The position numbers were made by a program, and so were the translations under genes. The notes under the pieces are model-generated. The model saw only the letters and a program-made list of their open reading frames with translations. It was not told the DNA's origin and did not search any database. Shown one piece after another: positions 8,358 through 16,878 of a stretch of 47,246 nucleotides of DNA; position 1 is the first letter of the stretch; the number at the start of each line of letters is the position of its first letter. The stretch covers positions 1 to 47,246 of the forward strand of contig DATKXU010000020.1 in the NCBI GenBank assembly GCA_035528905.1, in the 5' to 3' direction. This DNA comes from DATKXU01 sp035528905 (GTDB lineage: Bacteria; Armatimonadota; UBA5829; DTJY01).

Positions 8358-8714
8358 CTAAGCCTCCTCGGCTGCCTTGCGCTCTTCCTCCAGTTCTTTT
8401 CGTTTTTCCTCTGCGGCCTCGCGTCCGGCATGGGCCGCTTCACGCAGGCGACCCCTGTAAGTCTGCGCCATTTCCTGGCCTTTCGCTGCCGCCTTCTGGG
8501 CGCGCTCCCGAGCAGTGCGCGCCACCGACGATGTGCTCTCCTTTACGCCGCTCCAGGACTCCCCGGCTTTCCTGCCGGCCTCTTTGGCCCTTGTCTTTAC
8601 ATCGCGCCTCATCTCTTCTCCCGGCTTTGGGGCATATAGCAGCGCGGCAGCTGCACCTACAGCGGCGCCGAGTATCATCCCTAACCAGAACTTTCCTCCT
8701 CTACCCACCAGCAC
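8358..8714 (-). CDS. YtxH-domain protein
   Basis: A 118-residue small protein. After a few residues comes a single membrane segment (FWLGMILGAAVGAAAALLYA) followed by the P-KPGEEMRRD motif of the YtxH family. A long, highly charged helical tail rich in Ala, Glu, Lys and Arg follows. Such proteins are anchored in the inner membrane; their biochemical role is not settled. The start is GTG 8714, or GTG 8708, which is better spaced from the GGGGG-type ribosome site. It begins 9 bp after the DUF948-like gene, so the pair forms an operon, a common arrangement for these two families. Confidence 0.8.
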   Translation of the reverse strand: MLVGRGGKFWLGMILGAAVGAAAALLYAPKPGEEMRRDVKTRAKEAGRKAGESWSGVKESTSSVARTARERAQKAAAKGQEMAQTYRGRLREAAHAGREAAEEKRKELEEERKAAEEA

Positions 8715-8723
8715 ATCCCCCTT

Positions 8724-9074
8724 TCACGACTTTGCCGATGCACGCCGCCAGGCTTCCATCGCTTTCGAGATACCAGCCAGCAGGCTCGAAAAGCTGATCA
8801 GCGGCGACGTGACACTATCTTGAACCACATGAGTGGTTGCTTTCACAGCGCCCGATACCTTGCGCACGGTATCCTCGCTGACATCCATTATCCGCTCCGT
8901 GCTATCCTCCACCTTGTCCACCAAGGAGTTCACGCTCGCCATGGCAGGCTTCACGGATGTGTCTATCAGCTTCTTTGCGAATACGGCGAGGTATGCGAGC
9001 GCGCCGAGCAGCGCGACGCTGCTGAGAGCGATTACGCCCGTGAATATCGCGATCAGAAGCACCGACGTCTCCAT
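8724..9074 (-). CDS. DUF948-like membrane-anchored protein
   Basis: A 116-residue protein with one N-terminal membrane segment (LLIAIFTGVIALSSVALLGALAYLAV, quoted in parts) and an amphipathic helical remainder (KVEDSTERIMDVSEDTVRKV). This matches the general plan of DUF948 proteins, which are often encoded next to YtxH proteins, as here. ATG 9074 is preceded by AAGGAG at an 8-nt spacing, so longer versions of the frame can be discarded. Function is unknown; a role in envelope stress or scaffolding is only a guess. Confidence 0.75.
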   Translation of the reverse strand: METSVLLIAIFTGVIALSSVALLGALAYLAVFAKKLIDTSVKPAMASVNSLVDKVEDSTERIMDVSEDTVRKVSGAVKATTHVVQDSVTSPLISFSSLLAGISKAMEAWRRASAKS

Positions 9075-9273
9075 GGATCGGACTCCTTTCGGCCGCAGGC
9101 GGCCTGCGTGATTGCTGTACCCGCAGCCCCCTGAAACGAAACTTAGATTGCTCGCTTGCTCGCCGCTTATGCGCATCAATGCCCGGCAAGCTGAACTCCG
9201 CGCGCGGGAGCGGCACCGTTAATTTCCCGCGGGACAATGCCCGTCCCCGAAGACGAGACCCGCCTAAAACTGC

Positions 9274-9302
9274 TTGACTGCACGCACCCCTCTTGGTATA
9301 CT
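9274..9302 (+). promoter_or_regulatory. tRNA promoter
   Basis: TTGACT (9274-9279), a 17-bp spacer and TATACT (9297-9302). Transcription should start near 9309, about 37 nt before the mature tRNA 5' end. Confidence 0.8.
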
Positions 9303-9345
9303 TAGGTAGCGTGGACCGGCGCCGGGTCTGCGCGATCTGCCTCGC

Positions 9346-9420
9346 GGGCCCATAGCTCAGCGGTAGAGCGACCGGCTCATAACCGGTTGGTCCCTGGTTC
9401 GAATCCGGGTGGGCCCACCA
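9346..9420 (+). tRNA. tRNA with CAT anticodon (elongator Met, possibly Ile2)
   Basis: The cloverleaf folds by hand. The acceptor stem is GGGCCCA / TGGGCCC (9346-9352, 9410-9416). The D arm contains AGCTCAGCGGTAGAGC. The anticodon stem is ACCGG / CCGGT with loop CTCATAA (9376-9382, anticodon CAT 9378-9380). The T arm is CCTGG-TTCGAAT-CCGGG, followed by discriminator A and an encoded CCA. The G1:C72 pair and the lack of three G:C pairs at the base of the anticodon stem argue against an initiator tRNA. Elongator Met and lysidine-modified Ile2 cannot be separated by eye. Confidence 0.95.
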
Positions 9421-9500
9421 TGCTTCCAGCGAGGGGCTCACGAGCGACCGGGAAACCACAATCAGTCACGCTGCGCGGAGATTGCCCGGCGGCCGTGGCT

Positions 9501-9779
9501 TCAGAGCTTGACATGGAATCTGTCGTAAGCCCCGGTTGGCGGTCCCCATGAGAGTTCAACGCGGCTCACATAGGCTGATCGGGGCCCCGCCTTAAGCAAA
9601 TCCACGAATTCTTCCAGAAGGGTCTCATCTCCCTCAGCGACTACCTCTACGCCGCCGTCCGCGATATTGCGCACATACCCGACCACTCCAAGCTCGTCGG
9701 CAACTTCCCTGGCGAAGAATCTGAAACCGACGCCCTGTACGCGGCCGTAAATCCTGGCGGAGAATCGTTTCTGCGCCAA
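9501..9779 (-). CDS. acylphosphatase
   Basis: Hydrolyses carboxyl-phosphate bonds of acylphosphates. The hallmark GRVQGVGFRFF (catalytic Arg) and GYVRN (substrate-binding Asn) are present, with GGVEVVAEG following. I chose TTG 9779 as the start. GGGAGG lies 9 nt upstream (9789-9794), and the resulting 92 residues, beginning MAQKRFSARIYGRV, match the usual length. The frame could reach ATG 9884, but that adds 35 basic, unfamily-like residues. It is monocistronic and diverges from the exported WNL protein. Confidence 0.92.
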   Translation of the reverse strand: MAQKRFSARIYGRVQGVGFRFFAREVADELGVVGYVRNIADGGVEVVAEGDETLLEEFVDLLKAGPRSAYVSRVELSWGPPTGAYDRFHVKL

Positions 9780-9930
9780 TGCGGTATGCCTCCCGTCGTC
9801 ACATTCCTGCACGGTGACTCGATAGGTTGATTTGCTGATGCCGCGGTAATTCCTTCTTCGCCTCGCGCAGCGAGGGGACGCCAATCAACCGGAGGCCTGC
9901 GGCCCAAGTTAGCCAGTCGTAACTTGCAGC

Positions 9931-9959
9931 TTGACACCTGCCAGCCAACGTGTTATAGT
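9931..9959 (+). promoter_or_regulatory. strong extended -10 promoter of the WNL protein gene
   Basis: Consensus TTGACA (9931-9936), a 17-bp spacer ending TGT, and TATAGT (9954-9959). The predicted start near 9966 leaves about 10 nt before the ATG at 9976. Confidence 0.85.
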
Positions 9960-9975
9960 ACTAGAGGTGACACAG

Positions 9976-10701
9976 ATGAGGAGATTTGTGCTAACGATTC
10001 TGGGTGCGCTGATCGCGGCTCAAATCGCGTGCTCGGTCTGCTTCGCGGCGCCAACCGTCACGTCGCCGCCGGGCGCCTTCAGCTCGGGCTGGAATCTCTT
10101 CGCGCTGCCTGCATTTCCAACTGAGCCGGCGCCCGCCGGCGTCTTCGATGAACTTGGCAGCGACCCAGGCCTGAGGACGGGCGCTATGGTGAGGTGGGAT
10201 GCGTGTGCGCAGGAACTCATCTTCTTCACGCGGCCGTTTGCTGACGACTTCGGCGACCTTCTCCCGGGCAGCGGCTATTGGATCAAGCTGAAACGGGGAG
10301 ACCCGACCACGGTCTCGTTTGCCGGCATCACGGATCAGGACAGCACGGATATGTGGATAAGCCTGCCTCGCGCCGGCTGGACGCTCATAGGCCATCCGTA
10401 CAGCTATCCGTCTCCCGATCAGGAGCCGGGAGAGCCCTTCTACGTGGGGGAGGCATATCCTTGGCAAAGCGTGAGCGTGACCGACGGTATAGAGACGAAG
10501 ACCCTGCTTGATGCCTCTCAGTATCGTGCGCACTGGATGAGTTCTAACGCGTACTCGTTCGACAGCCTCAGCCAGGGCATGGTAACTATCGGGCTGCCCG
10601 ATGACTGTCCGATGTGCGACAGCCTGGTCGCATGGCACGGCTATTGGGTTAGGACGTACAAGGATAATCTCGCCCTCATCATGGAAGCGAAAGAGCCGTA
10701 G
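9976..10701 (+). CDS. exported WNL/GYW repeat protein, copy 1
   Basis: A 241-residue exported protein of a family I cannot name. The signal peptide is RRFVLTILGALIAAQIACS with cleavage around CFA-AP. The mature protein contains two related units. The first begins GWNLFALP and closes with SGYWIKLK; the second begins GWTLIGHPYSYP and closes with WHGYWVRTYKDNLALIM. The same order, WISLP-x-x-GWTLIG and LLDASQ included, is found in the 216-residue protein at 34903-35553, so they are clear paralogs. AGAGGTG precedes the ATG closely. A strong promoter and a strong terminator bracket it, so it is a single-gene unit. A surface or secreted binding role is plausible but unproven. Confidence 0.8.
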   Translation: MRRFVLTILGALIAAQIACSVCFAAPTVTSPPGAFSSGWNLFALPAFPTEPAPAGVFDELGSDPGLRTGAMVRWDACAQELIFFTRPFADDFGDLLPGSGYWIKLKRGDPTTVSFAGITDQDSTDMWISLPRAGWTLIGHPYSYPSPDQEPGEPFYVGEAYPWQSVSVTDGIETKTLLDASQYRAHWMSSNAYSFDSLSQGMVTIGLPDDCPMCDSLVAWHGYWVRTYKDNLALIMEAKEP

Positions 10702-10731
10702 GCGCGATTCGCCTATTCCGTGCGCAGCGAA

Positions 10732-10767
10732 AGAGCCAACCGATGAGAATCGGTTGGCTCTACTTCT
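10732..10767 (+). terminator. strong intrinsic terminator
   Basis: AGAGCCAACCGAT (10732-10744), tetraloop GAGA, then ATCGGTTGGCTCT (10749-10761): a perfect 13-bp stem followed by ACTTCTTGT. It ends the WNL gene and may also serve the convergent iolB gene. Confidence 0.85.
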
Positions 10768-10798
10768 TGTGAGGACGGGAAATCGCTTGAGTGGCGGC

Positions 10799-11647
10799 CT
10801 AAATTCTCGCGCTCAGGGACGCATGGCGGGGGTCGAAAGTCCAGGCGCCGTATTTGCGAATCTCGCCTGCGAGCGCCCAGGTATAGTGGAGCGTGTAACC
10901 TGGAGCTGCGGCTGCCAGGTGGTAGCCCCTGGGAATCACTATTGTATCGCCGTTCTCCACGACATAGACTTCGTTCATCGGAGCGGGGTCGTTCGGCTGC
11001 GTGTAGAGCCGGATGATCCCATACGCCTGATCGCGGTTCGTCTGGAAGTACTGGATTTCCTCCAGCACTAGTTCGCTCGGCGGGATGAAGGCATCGTGCT
11101 TGTGCGGAGCTAAGCCCGACCAGTTGCCCGGGGGAATCACCGTCTCGCCGATTAGCAGGTTGGCTGCGGGAACGTTGTCGCCGATGCATATGTATGAATC
11201 GCTGGACCAGTTTCCCTTGCCGATGGACGTCTTTAGTGTCTCCTCAGGATGCACAACCGCCGGTTCAGCTTTGAACTCATGCGCGGCGGCCGAGAACACG
11301 GCTATCTCCACCGGGCCTTCTACGACGCTGATGCGGTAGGAGGAGCCTGGAGGCAGATAGGCCGAGGTCGGAAGCCCGTCGAAGGCGTTCTTGCGGCTGC
11401 CGAGCCGCTCGTGCCGGCGATCTCCGGCAGGGGAACCGATCTCCAGCGACAGAATGCCTGAGTGAATGTCCAAACCGCACTCGCACTTGCCCGTCCGGCC
11501 GGACCATTCACCGGAGGATAGAGAGAGCAGCCCGAACTCCAGGTGCTTCAGGCCCATCTCGCCGCGGCCGAGGATCTTCGTGTAACCCTCCGGCCGGGCT
11601 TTGGCTTTCAGTAGCAGGCTGTATGCGCGATGTTGTGTACGGCTCAT
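10799..11647 (-). CDS. iolB: 5-deoxy-glucuronate isomerase
   Basis: Cupin-fold isomerase of the KduI/IolB family. In myo-inositol catabolism it converts 5-deoxy-glucuronate to 2-deoxy-5-keto-gluconate. Marks are the metal-binding PHKHD, the downstream EEIQYFQ, and the late GDTIVIPRGYHLAAAAPGY stretch. From ATG 11647 the protein has 282 residues, a typical length. The frame continues to TTG 11674, but those codons lie in an AACCTGAAACC repeat. It is 109 bp downstream of a sugar-isomerase-like barrel on the same strand. No iolC, iolD or iolG is visible, so it may work on another deoxy-uronate or with genes elsewhere. Confidence 0.88.
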   Translation of the reverse strand: MSRTQHRAYSLLLKAKARPEGYTKILGRGEMGLKHLEFGLLSLSSGEWSGRTGKCECGLDIHSGILSLEIGSPAGDRRHERLGSRKNAFDGLPTSAYLPPGSSYRISVVEGPVEIAVFSAAAHEFKAEPAVVHPEETLKTSIGKGNWSSDSYICIGDNVPAANLLIGETVIPPGNWSGLAPHKHDAFIPPSELVLEEIQYFQTNRDQAYGIIRLYTQPNDPAPMNEVYVVENGDTIVIPRGYHLAAAAPGYTLHYTWALAGEIRKYGAWTFDPRHASLSARI

Positions 11648-11656
11648 CGTAACAGG

Positions 11657-11745
11657 TGCTATCCGAGGTTTCAAGTTTCAGGTTTCAGGTTGTCCGCCGC
11701 GGCGGAATGGACGTTCGACGTTATCGCATTCCCCGCTCCAGTCTG
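11657..11745. repeat. AACCTGAAACC repeat plus CCGCCGCGGCGG palindrome
   Basis: Between iolB and the upstream gene, a TTTCAAGTTTCAGGTTTCAGG tract is joined to GTCCGCCGCGGCGGA and a GGACGTTCGACG-like tract. The same partners recur at 25888-25915 and 44541-44600. Confidence 0.7.
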
Positions 11746-11756
11746 CAGTCTTGCCT

Positions 11757-12689
11757 TCACACCTTCGCCCAGGCTTCGTTCAACACGCGCTTCGCGCCGG
11801 CCACGACTACTTCCGAATCCTCGCCAGGCAGCGGCTTCACTTCGAAGCTCACGACCGGCATCGAGGTGGGCACTTCCTTCTTGAAGAAGCCGACATCCAT
11901 TAGACAGCGCAGAAACTCGGCTACCTCGTCCACATCGTTTTCTCCACACAGGCAGCCGAACGCTGGGTGCGCGTCGCCGTATGCGGCATGCGAGGTGTCG
12001 CTCATCACGCAGTTGCCGATATGCACGTGGACCAGGTACTCACTCGCCTTCACGACCATGTGGTTGATGGATTCGCTCAGTAGAGGCTGGTGGCTGAGGT
12101 CAACGGTGAGTCCGAAGTTCGCGCACTCGGCCTTCACGCTGCTGGCAAGCTCGATCGCCTCGTCCGTAGGCCCGATCAGGCACTTCTTGTCAATCGTGCG
12201 GTCGAAAGTCTCGAGGGAGATGGTGATGGGCTTCCCGTCTGCTTTGACCTTTGCGTATGTGCAGATTTGGCAGAGGGAGTCCGCGAGCCTGTCGGTGGCT
12301 GCTCTTCTGTTCCCGTCAGCCGGGTCAGGTCCGCTGAGCAGGGCCAGGATGCTTGCGCCCAGCTCGTATGCCTGATCTACTGACTTCTTGCACTGGTCAA
12401 TGGCCATCTGGCGAGCGGATTCATCCGCAGAGTTCAGGTCGAGCTTCTGGGTGAGCAGTGGCGGTTGGCCGGCGAAGATGACATCTACGTGGGCGCACCT
12501 GAGCATCTCAGCGGCCATTGCGCGGACCTTCGGATCCTGTATCCACGTGACTTCGACGGCGCCGAAGTACTCATCCTCCAGTATCTTCTTCAGCGTCTCC
12601 AGCACAGGGCCTTCGCCTTTCATGACGCTGGGGTAGGCCATGGGATGTATCAAACCTACGTGGAAGTATTTCACAATTGGTTCCTGCAC
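11757..12689 (-). CDS. sugar phosphate isomerase/epimerase-like TIM barrel (AP endonuclease 2 fold)
   Basis: A 310-residue protein of the xylose-isomerase-like / IolE-IolI fold. Typical elements are an early VGLIHPM strand, ISLETFDRTIDK (metal-binding Glu), LTVDLSHQPLL (Asp/His pair), VHVHIGNC (His) and a late SFEVKPL strand (final Glu). These predict an aldose-ketose isomerase, epimerase or inosose dehydratase acting on a free or phosphorylated sugar. The start is GTG 12689 with GGGAGGA about 7 nt upstream. A TTGACA / TATAAT promoter precedes it, and iolB follows, so the pair probably forms a small sugar-acid or inositol-type operon. Confidence 0.82.
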   Translation of the reverse strand: MQEPIVKYFHVGLIHPMAYPSVMKGEGPVLETLKKILEDEYFGAVEVTWIQDPKVRAMAAEMLRCAHVDVIFAGQPPLLTQKLDLNSADESARQMAIDQCKKSVDQAYELGASILALLSGPDPADGNRRAATDRLADSLCQICTYAKVKADGKPITISLETFDRTIDKKCLIGPTDEAIELASSVKAECANFGLTVDLSHQPLLSESINHMVVKASEYLVHVHIGNCVMSDTSHAAYGDAHPAFGCLCGENDVDEVAEFLRCLMDVGFFKKEVPTSMPVVSFEVKPLPGEDSEVVVAGAKRVLNEAWAKV

Positions 12690-12756
12690 GGTTCATTCCT
12701 CCCGGTGAGATCGAGCTGCCGGCGAGCGGAACGGCATCCAGCGCCGGCTCGCTGAG

Positions 12757-12786
12757 ATTATAATCCCTCCCTCGTGTGAGTGTCAA
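12757..12786 (-). promoter_or_regulatory. promoter of the isomerase-iolB unit
   Basis: On the minus strand TTGACA (12786-12781), an 18-bp spacer and a perfect TATAAT (12762-12757). The predicted start is near 12750. A GGGAGACTGGG repeat abuts the upstream edge of the -35. Confidence 0.8.
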
Positions 12787-12790
12787 CGGC

Positions 12791-12850
12791 CACGGGAGAC
12801 CGGGGACAAGGTGACGGGGAGACTGGGGGAATGGGAGAGCGGGAGAGAAC
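12791..12850. repeat. GGGAGACTGGGGGAATGGGAG-type repeat
   Basis: A purine-rich degenerate repeat of about eight-base units (gggagacc, ggggagac, tgggggaa, tgggagag, cgggagag). It matches the complement of 5642-5690 and resembles 38578-38612. Confidence 0.75.
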
Positions 12851-12872
12851 ATCTAATGTCCAAGCTCGGGTT

Positions 12873-13047
12873 TAATCCTCCACCGAAAAACCTTGCGTTA
12901 GGAGGTTTTACAGCCCTGAGGCGCAGGGGACAAAGTACCCGGCTTGTGTCTACTGGGGTCAGCGAAGGCTTCCTAGCGAAGGGGGGGTGATGTCCATAGC
13001 GAGGGTGAATTAGTTGAGTAAAGCAAGACCATGCCGGGAACTGACCC
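12873..13047 (+). other. possible structured RNA leader upstream of the multicopper oxidase
   Basis: No gene is visible in this stretch, but it is rich in pairing: CCTCC (12877) with GGAGG (12901), CCCTG-AGGCG-CAGGG (12914-12928), and a longer-range GGGTCAG (12956-12962) with CTGACCC (13041-13047) enclosing 78 nt. AGCGAAGG appears at 12961 and 12975, with AGCGAGGG at 12998. It does not match any riboswitch class I know. The last pairing ends 43 nt before the oxidase start. Confidence 0.35.
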
Positions 13048-13089
13048 TCAGCATGCGCTGAATCTTTCAAATGCTAAAGGAGCAACATC

Positions 13090-15001
13090 ATGGAAAGACG
13101 TGATCGAAAAGGCTTTGCGCTAAGGCTAGAAGCAATTCTCTTGTACCTAGCTGCGGTTGCCGTTGTGTTAGCGTGTGCGGCTACCTCGTCGTTTGCACAG
13201 CAGGTACCGCTCAACTCCGCGACTCTCACGAAGTATCTGGATCCGCTGCCGGATCCGGCTGTGTTGATGCCCGATGCGACCACATATCCTGGGTACGATT
13301 ACTACGAGATTGCCATGACGGAGTTCTCGCAGAAGCTCCACACACAGCTACCGCCGACGATTGTGTGGGGCTACAGTGGGAGTTATCCCGGCCCTACTAT
13401 TGAGTCACAGAGGGGCACGCCAACCAAGGTCAAGTGGGTAAACGGCCTTGTTGACCCGATCCTGCAGTTCTTCCTGCCGGTGGATCAGACTCTTCACTGG
13501 GCGAATCCGCTGGGTCTCCCGATGGACGATCCGCTGCGGTTTCTTCCGTACATGGGTCCGGTGCCTACGGTGACGCATTTGCATGGCGGGGAGGTTAGGT
13601 CGGACAGCGACGGTCATCCAGAGGATTGGTTCCTACCCGGGCAGTGGAAAATCTATGACTACCCCAACGCGCAGGAAGCCACCACGCTCTGGTACCACGA
13701 TCACGCCCTTGGCGCCACACGCCTGAACGTCTATGGCGGATTGGCGGCCTTCTATCTCCTCAGGGACTCCTCAAACGAACCCGCCAACCTCCCCAGCGGA
13801 GACTACGAAAGGGAGATCGTGATCCAGGACCGGATGTTCGACATCAACGGCCAGCTTCTGTTTCCAAGCGCCGGCATCAATCCAATGGTTCATCCCTTCT
13901 GGATCCCGGAGTTCTTCGGGGATACTATTGTGGTGAATGGCAAGATATGGCCGTATCTCAACGTGGAGCCGAGAAGGTATCGGTTCCGGTTGCTGAATGG
14001 TTCGAATGCGCGGTTCTATAACTTGAGCTTCGGCAACAGAATGCCGTTCTGGCAGATCGGAACCGACGGCGGCCTGGTGGACAAGCCGGTGATGGTCAGC
14101 CCGCTGCTTCTCGCGCTGGGAGAACGCGCGGACGTCATCGTTGATTTTGGAGGCATTCCGACAGGTACGAATATCCTCCTCACCAACGACGCCAGGTACG
14201 CCCTTCCCTAGGGGTGTTCCGGCGGATCGGCGTACGACAGGCCAGGTCATGCAGTTCCGGGTAAACCTGCCGCTTGTCGGAATGGACAACAGTTTCAACC
14301 CGGCCGTTGTGCCGACTCCGACATTGCGAGCGAACAATCCGATCGAGCCGTTGACTCCGACCTTGCCGCCTACCCCATCTTCTCCTCTCAGGCGACTGAC
14401 TCTCAATGAAGTCATGGGCATGGGCGGCCCGCTCGTGGTACTACTCAACAACACCAAATGGGACGGTACCATGTCTGGTTTCCCTCCTCCGGGCATCACG
14501 GAGACGCCGGCTGAGGGATCCACCGAGGTCTGGGAGATTATCAACCTGACTGCGGACACGCATCCAATCCATCTGCACGTCGTGCAGTTCCAGCTTCTCA
14601 GCCGTCAGAAATTCAACGTCAACCGGTATTGGAGGGCGTATAACGCCGCTTTCGCCGCCGGTGCCTACGTGCCCGAGGCTGGACCTCCACTGTTGTATGG
14701 CACGCTGGGTGTGGATTCCGTTCTCGGCGGGAATCCGGACGTTACGCCCTACGTGCAGGGCACGACCGTCGGCCCGGATCCCAACGAGATAGGCTGGAAG
14801 GACACAGTCCGGATGAATCCGGGCGAGGTAACCCGCATCGTCGTCAGATTCTCGCCTCAGAACGCGACTGCCACGAGCAATCCGATGTATCCGTTCGACC
14901 CGAGCATCGGGCCCGGATATGTGTGGCACTGTCACATCCTGGACCACGAGGATAATGAGATGATGCGGCCGTATACGGTGCAGGCGCTTCCCAGGCCCTA
15001 G
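13090..15001 (+). pseudogene. exported multicopper oxidase (CotA/bilirubin-oxidase-like) broken by a one-base frameshift
   Basis: Two overlapping frames (13090-14211 and the frame ending at 15001) read as one three-domain multicopper oxidase of about 635 residues. All copper motifs are present: THLHGG, WYHDHALG, THPIHLH and WHCHILDHEDNEMM. The N-terminus has a long signal peptide ending TSSFA-QQ. The frame breaks near 14190: ILLTNDA is followed in the other frame by PGTPFPRG, as expected for this family, so one base (a C in the GCC-A context) appears to be missing. AAAGGAG lies 7 nt before ATG 13090, and a hairpin terminator follows. Either a recent inactivation or a sequence error; the intact copper sites favour error or very recent loss. 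Confidence 0.88.
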
Positions 15002-15018
15002 AACGAACTGTGAACGAA

Positions 15019-15047
15019 GAGAGGGTCCGCCCGACGGGGACCCTCTC
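15019..15047 (+). terminator. hairpin after the multicopper oxidase
   Basis: GAGAGGGTCC (15019-15028) pairs with GGACCCTCTC (15038-15047), a perfect 10-bp stem between convergent genes. No long T-run follows, so it is a likely but not ideal terminator. Confidence 0.6.
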
Positions 15048-15083
15048 CGGCTAATCCTTGTGTAGCGAATCCCGCCGGGGCCC

Positions 15084-16574
15084 CTAAGGAGCGAGAACTC
15101 TCACACTGTCCACGGCGTCTATGTAGTTCCGGTTGTTCAACCTGCCGGTGAGCGTGGCTGTGGTGGAGGACGCATCCAGTGAGAGATCTTGGGTCCTGAA
15201 CAAGCAGACTAGGTCCATGTCGCGGTCGTGGTTCACGTCTTTCATGCTCCAGCGGACCGGCGCGGCACCCGCGAATCTGACGGTGCTGACCTCAACGTCG
15301 CTGGCGTCACCATCCTCGGTGGTCAGGATGGCAACTGGGGTCACGCCCTTGCTGCGGAGGTTAATGCAGTTATCCGGGTCTCCGGGCTTGATGTCTATGG
15401 CGGTCAGCACCGGCGTCAGCAGGAAGGTGCAGTACCTGCCGTCGTGCGTACCCCGACCTATGATCTGCCCGTGGTTGTTGATGACTTCCGGGTATACGTC
15501 CGTCCAGCCTTCTCCGGTGGAGTCCAGTACCTCAAGCGGGTTCCAGGCAGTGCCTTGTTCCCAGATGAAGCTGAGCTTGTCAACCACCCATTGGTATCCC
15601 TGGGACCCCACGATCGGTTCCGGTACCACGATAGGCGGAATGCCGGGGTATGCCGAAAGAGTACCGGCCATCCGCCCGGCATTGTTGATAGAGACCGATG
15701 CCCTCACACCAAGGTTTCCTTCGGATCCCTGCAGGGAGACGTCGAGCAGGTTGAAGCCCTCTGGGAGGCCGTGCGTCGCCTTGGGGAGCCACAGGAACGG
15801 GCTGACTCTGCACGTTTGCGCATCCATATCCCACACCGCGCGATACCCGGCTACTTCGCCCGCATCGTTGACCTTACGAGGCTGGCACGAAGAGTCGGGT
15901 TCGGCCTGTGCGATCGTGTGGAGACCCCCAGGGAGACCGTAAGCCGGCTCCGGCAGCCAGAGAAACACGCCATTCAGGTCAGACCCTATCGCCTGTCCCC
16001 TATTGTTGATACCAGACGCGCTGCTAAAACGATCCGCCGATAGGTAGTGCAGGCCTTTCGCCAGTCCATATGCTGGCTCGGGCAGCCAGACAGCGGCCTG
16101 CCAAGTACCGGTCGGGCCGCAACACCCTCCCGCAACTTGGCCCGTATCGTTTACGTCGCCTGTCCAGAACAGTGCCAGGCTGTGCATCCCCGCATCCATT
16201 CCGTATGCAGGTTCCGGGAGCCACAGGAAAGTGTCGGCGCCCGGGAATGGGCGTATGGTGCCGCCCAGGAACAGTTCTCCCACCACCTGGCCTTTGTTGT
16301 TCACAGCCCTGGCCTTGGGTTGCCAGTCTCCGGGCAGCGGCCCCTGAAGGAAGTTCAGGCCTGCGGGGAGACTGTAAGCCGGCTCCGGCAGCCAGAGGTA
16401 TAGGTTGCCCCCGTCGCTGAATGCAATCTGGCCCAGGTCGTTCATATCTGGGCCCCCGGACGGGAACGCGAACTCCAGTTCCTCGATCCTATACAGCGGC
16501 CTGGCATTCCCGGCTGGGGAGAGCATCACCAGCATTACAAAGGCGGCAAGACAGGTGCAAAAAGCCCTTTTCAT
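15084..16574 (-). CDS. exported HAF-type repeat protein
   Basis: A 496-residue exported protein. ATG 16574 has GGGAGG 8 nt upstream and starts a signal peptide (MKRAFCTCLAAFVMLVML) cleaved near GNA-RP. The mature part carries about six units in which FLWLPEPAYGLPxGLHxL is followed 15-25 residues later by INNRGQxxG, the pattern of HAF-type extracellular repeats that build beta-propeller-like surfaces. The last ~100 residues form a separate module opening IDIKPGDPDNCINLRSKG and containing DVNHDRDMDL, a segment seen at the end of many secreted proteins. Function is unknown; it is probably a secreted or surface structural protein. Confidence 0.82.
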   Translation of the reverse strand: MKRAFCTCLAAFVMLVMLSPAGNARPLYRIEELEFAFPSGGPDMNDLGQIAFSDGGNLYLWLPEPAYSLPAGLNFLQGPLPGDWQPKARAVNNKGQVVGELFLGGTIRPFPGADTFLWLPEPAYGMDAGMHSLALFWTGDVNDTGQVAGGCCGPTGTWQAAVWLPEPAYGLAKGLHYLSADRFSSASGINNRGQAIGSDLNGVFLWLPEPAYGLPGGLHTIAQAEPDSSCQPRKVNDAGEVAGYRAVWDMDAQTCRVSPFLWLPKATHGLPEGFNLLDVSLQGSEGNLGVRASVSINNAGRMAGTLSAYPGIPPIVVPEPIVGSQGYQWVVDKLSFIWEQGTAWNPLEVLDSTGEGWTDVYPEVINNHGQIIGRGTHDGRYCTFLLTPVLTAIDIKPGDPDNCINLRSKGVTPVAILTTEDGDASDVEVSTVRFAGAAPVRWSMKDVNHDRDMDLVCLFRTQDLSLDASSTTATLTGRLNNRNYIDAVDSVRVLAP

Positions 16575-16679
16575 TCTCGTTGCCTCCCAATACCGGGTTC
16601 GAACTCCAGTGATGCGCGTGGATCGGCGCAACAAAAACCAATAGACAAGGCAAGGCATGCTTTGCCAAGCCTTCATTTC

Positions 16680-16708
16680 ATTCTATAGCCGATATGCAAC
16701 TCTGTCAA
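16680..16708 (-). promoter_or_regulatory. promoter of the HAF-repeat protein gene
   Basis: On the minus strand TTGACA (16708-16703), a 17-bp spacer, then TAGAAT (16685-16680). The start would be near 16673, leaving a ~100-nt leader. Confidence 0.75.
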
Positions 16709-16723
16709 CAGTCCCCATAGAAT

Positions 16724-16739
16724 CCAGTATTTCTACTGG
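16724..16739. promoter_or_regulatory. CCAGTA-TTTC-TACTGG dyad between divergent genes
   Basis: A perfect 6-bp inverted repeat lies 15 bp upstream of the -35 of the HAF gene, in the gap shared with the alpha-mannosidase gene. It is an operator-like position, with no regulator known. Confidence 0.35.
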
Positions 16740-16878
16740 CCGGTCCCAGTGCACGGCCTTTCATTGCCCGGGGATGCTGCGAGTGACCGTACAATTACGA
16801 AGGCGGAGGAATATGGCTGCAGGAACGCAAAACTAACTCTGGCAATCGCCAAATCACACATCAGAAGGGTTCGAGGAG

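Noticed and set aside
9346..9420. Initiator tRNA
   Set aside because: The first acceptor pair is G:C rather than a C:A mismatch, and the anticodon stem lacks three consecutive G:C pairs at the loop.
8902..9559. Minus-strand frames over the tRNA coding GPPGFEPGTNRL and DSNQGPTGYEP-type peptides
   Set aside because: These are the well-known antisense translations of a tRNA gene, not proteins.
14180..14215. Programmed -1 frameshift in the multicopper oxidase
   Set aside because: No slippery heptamer or downstream stimulatory hairpin is visible at the break.
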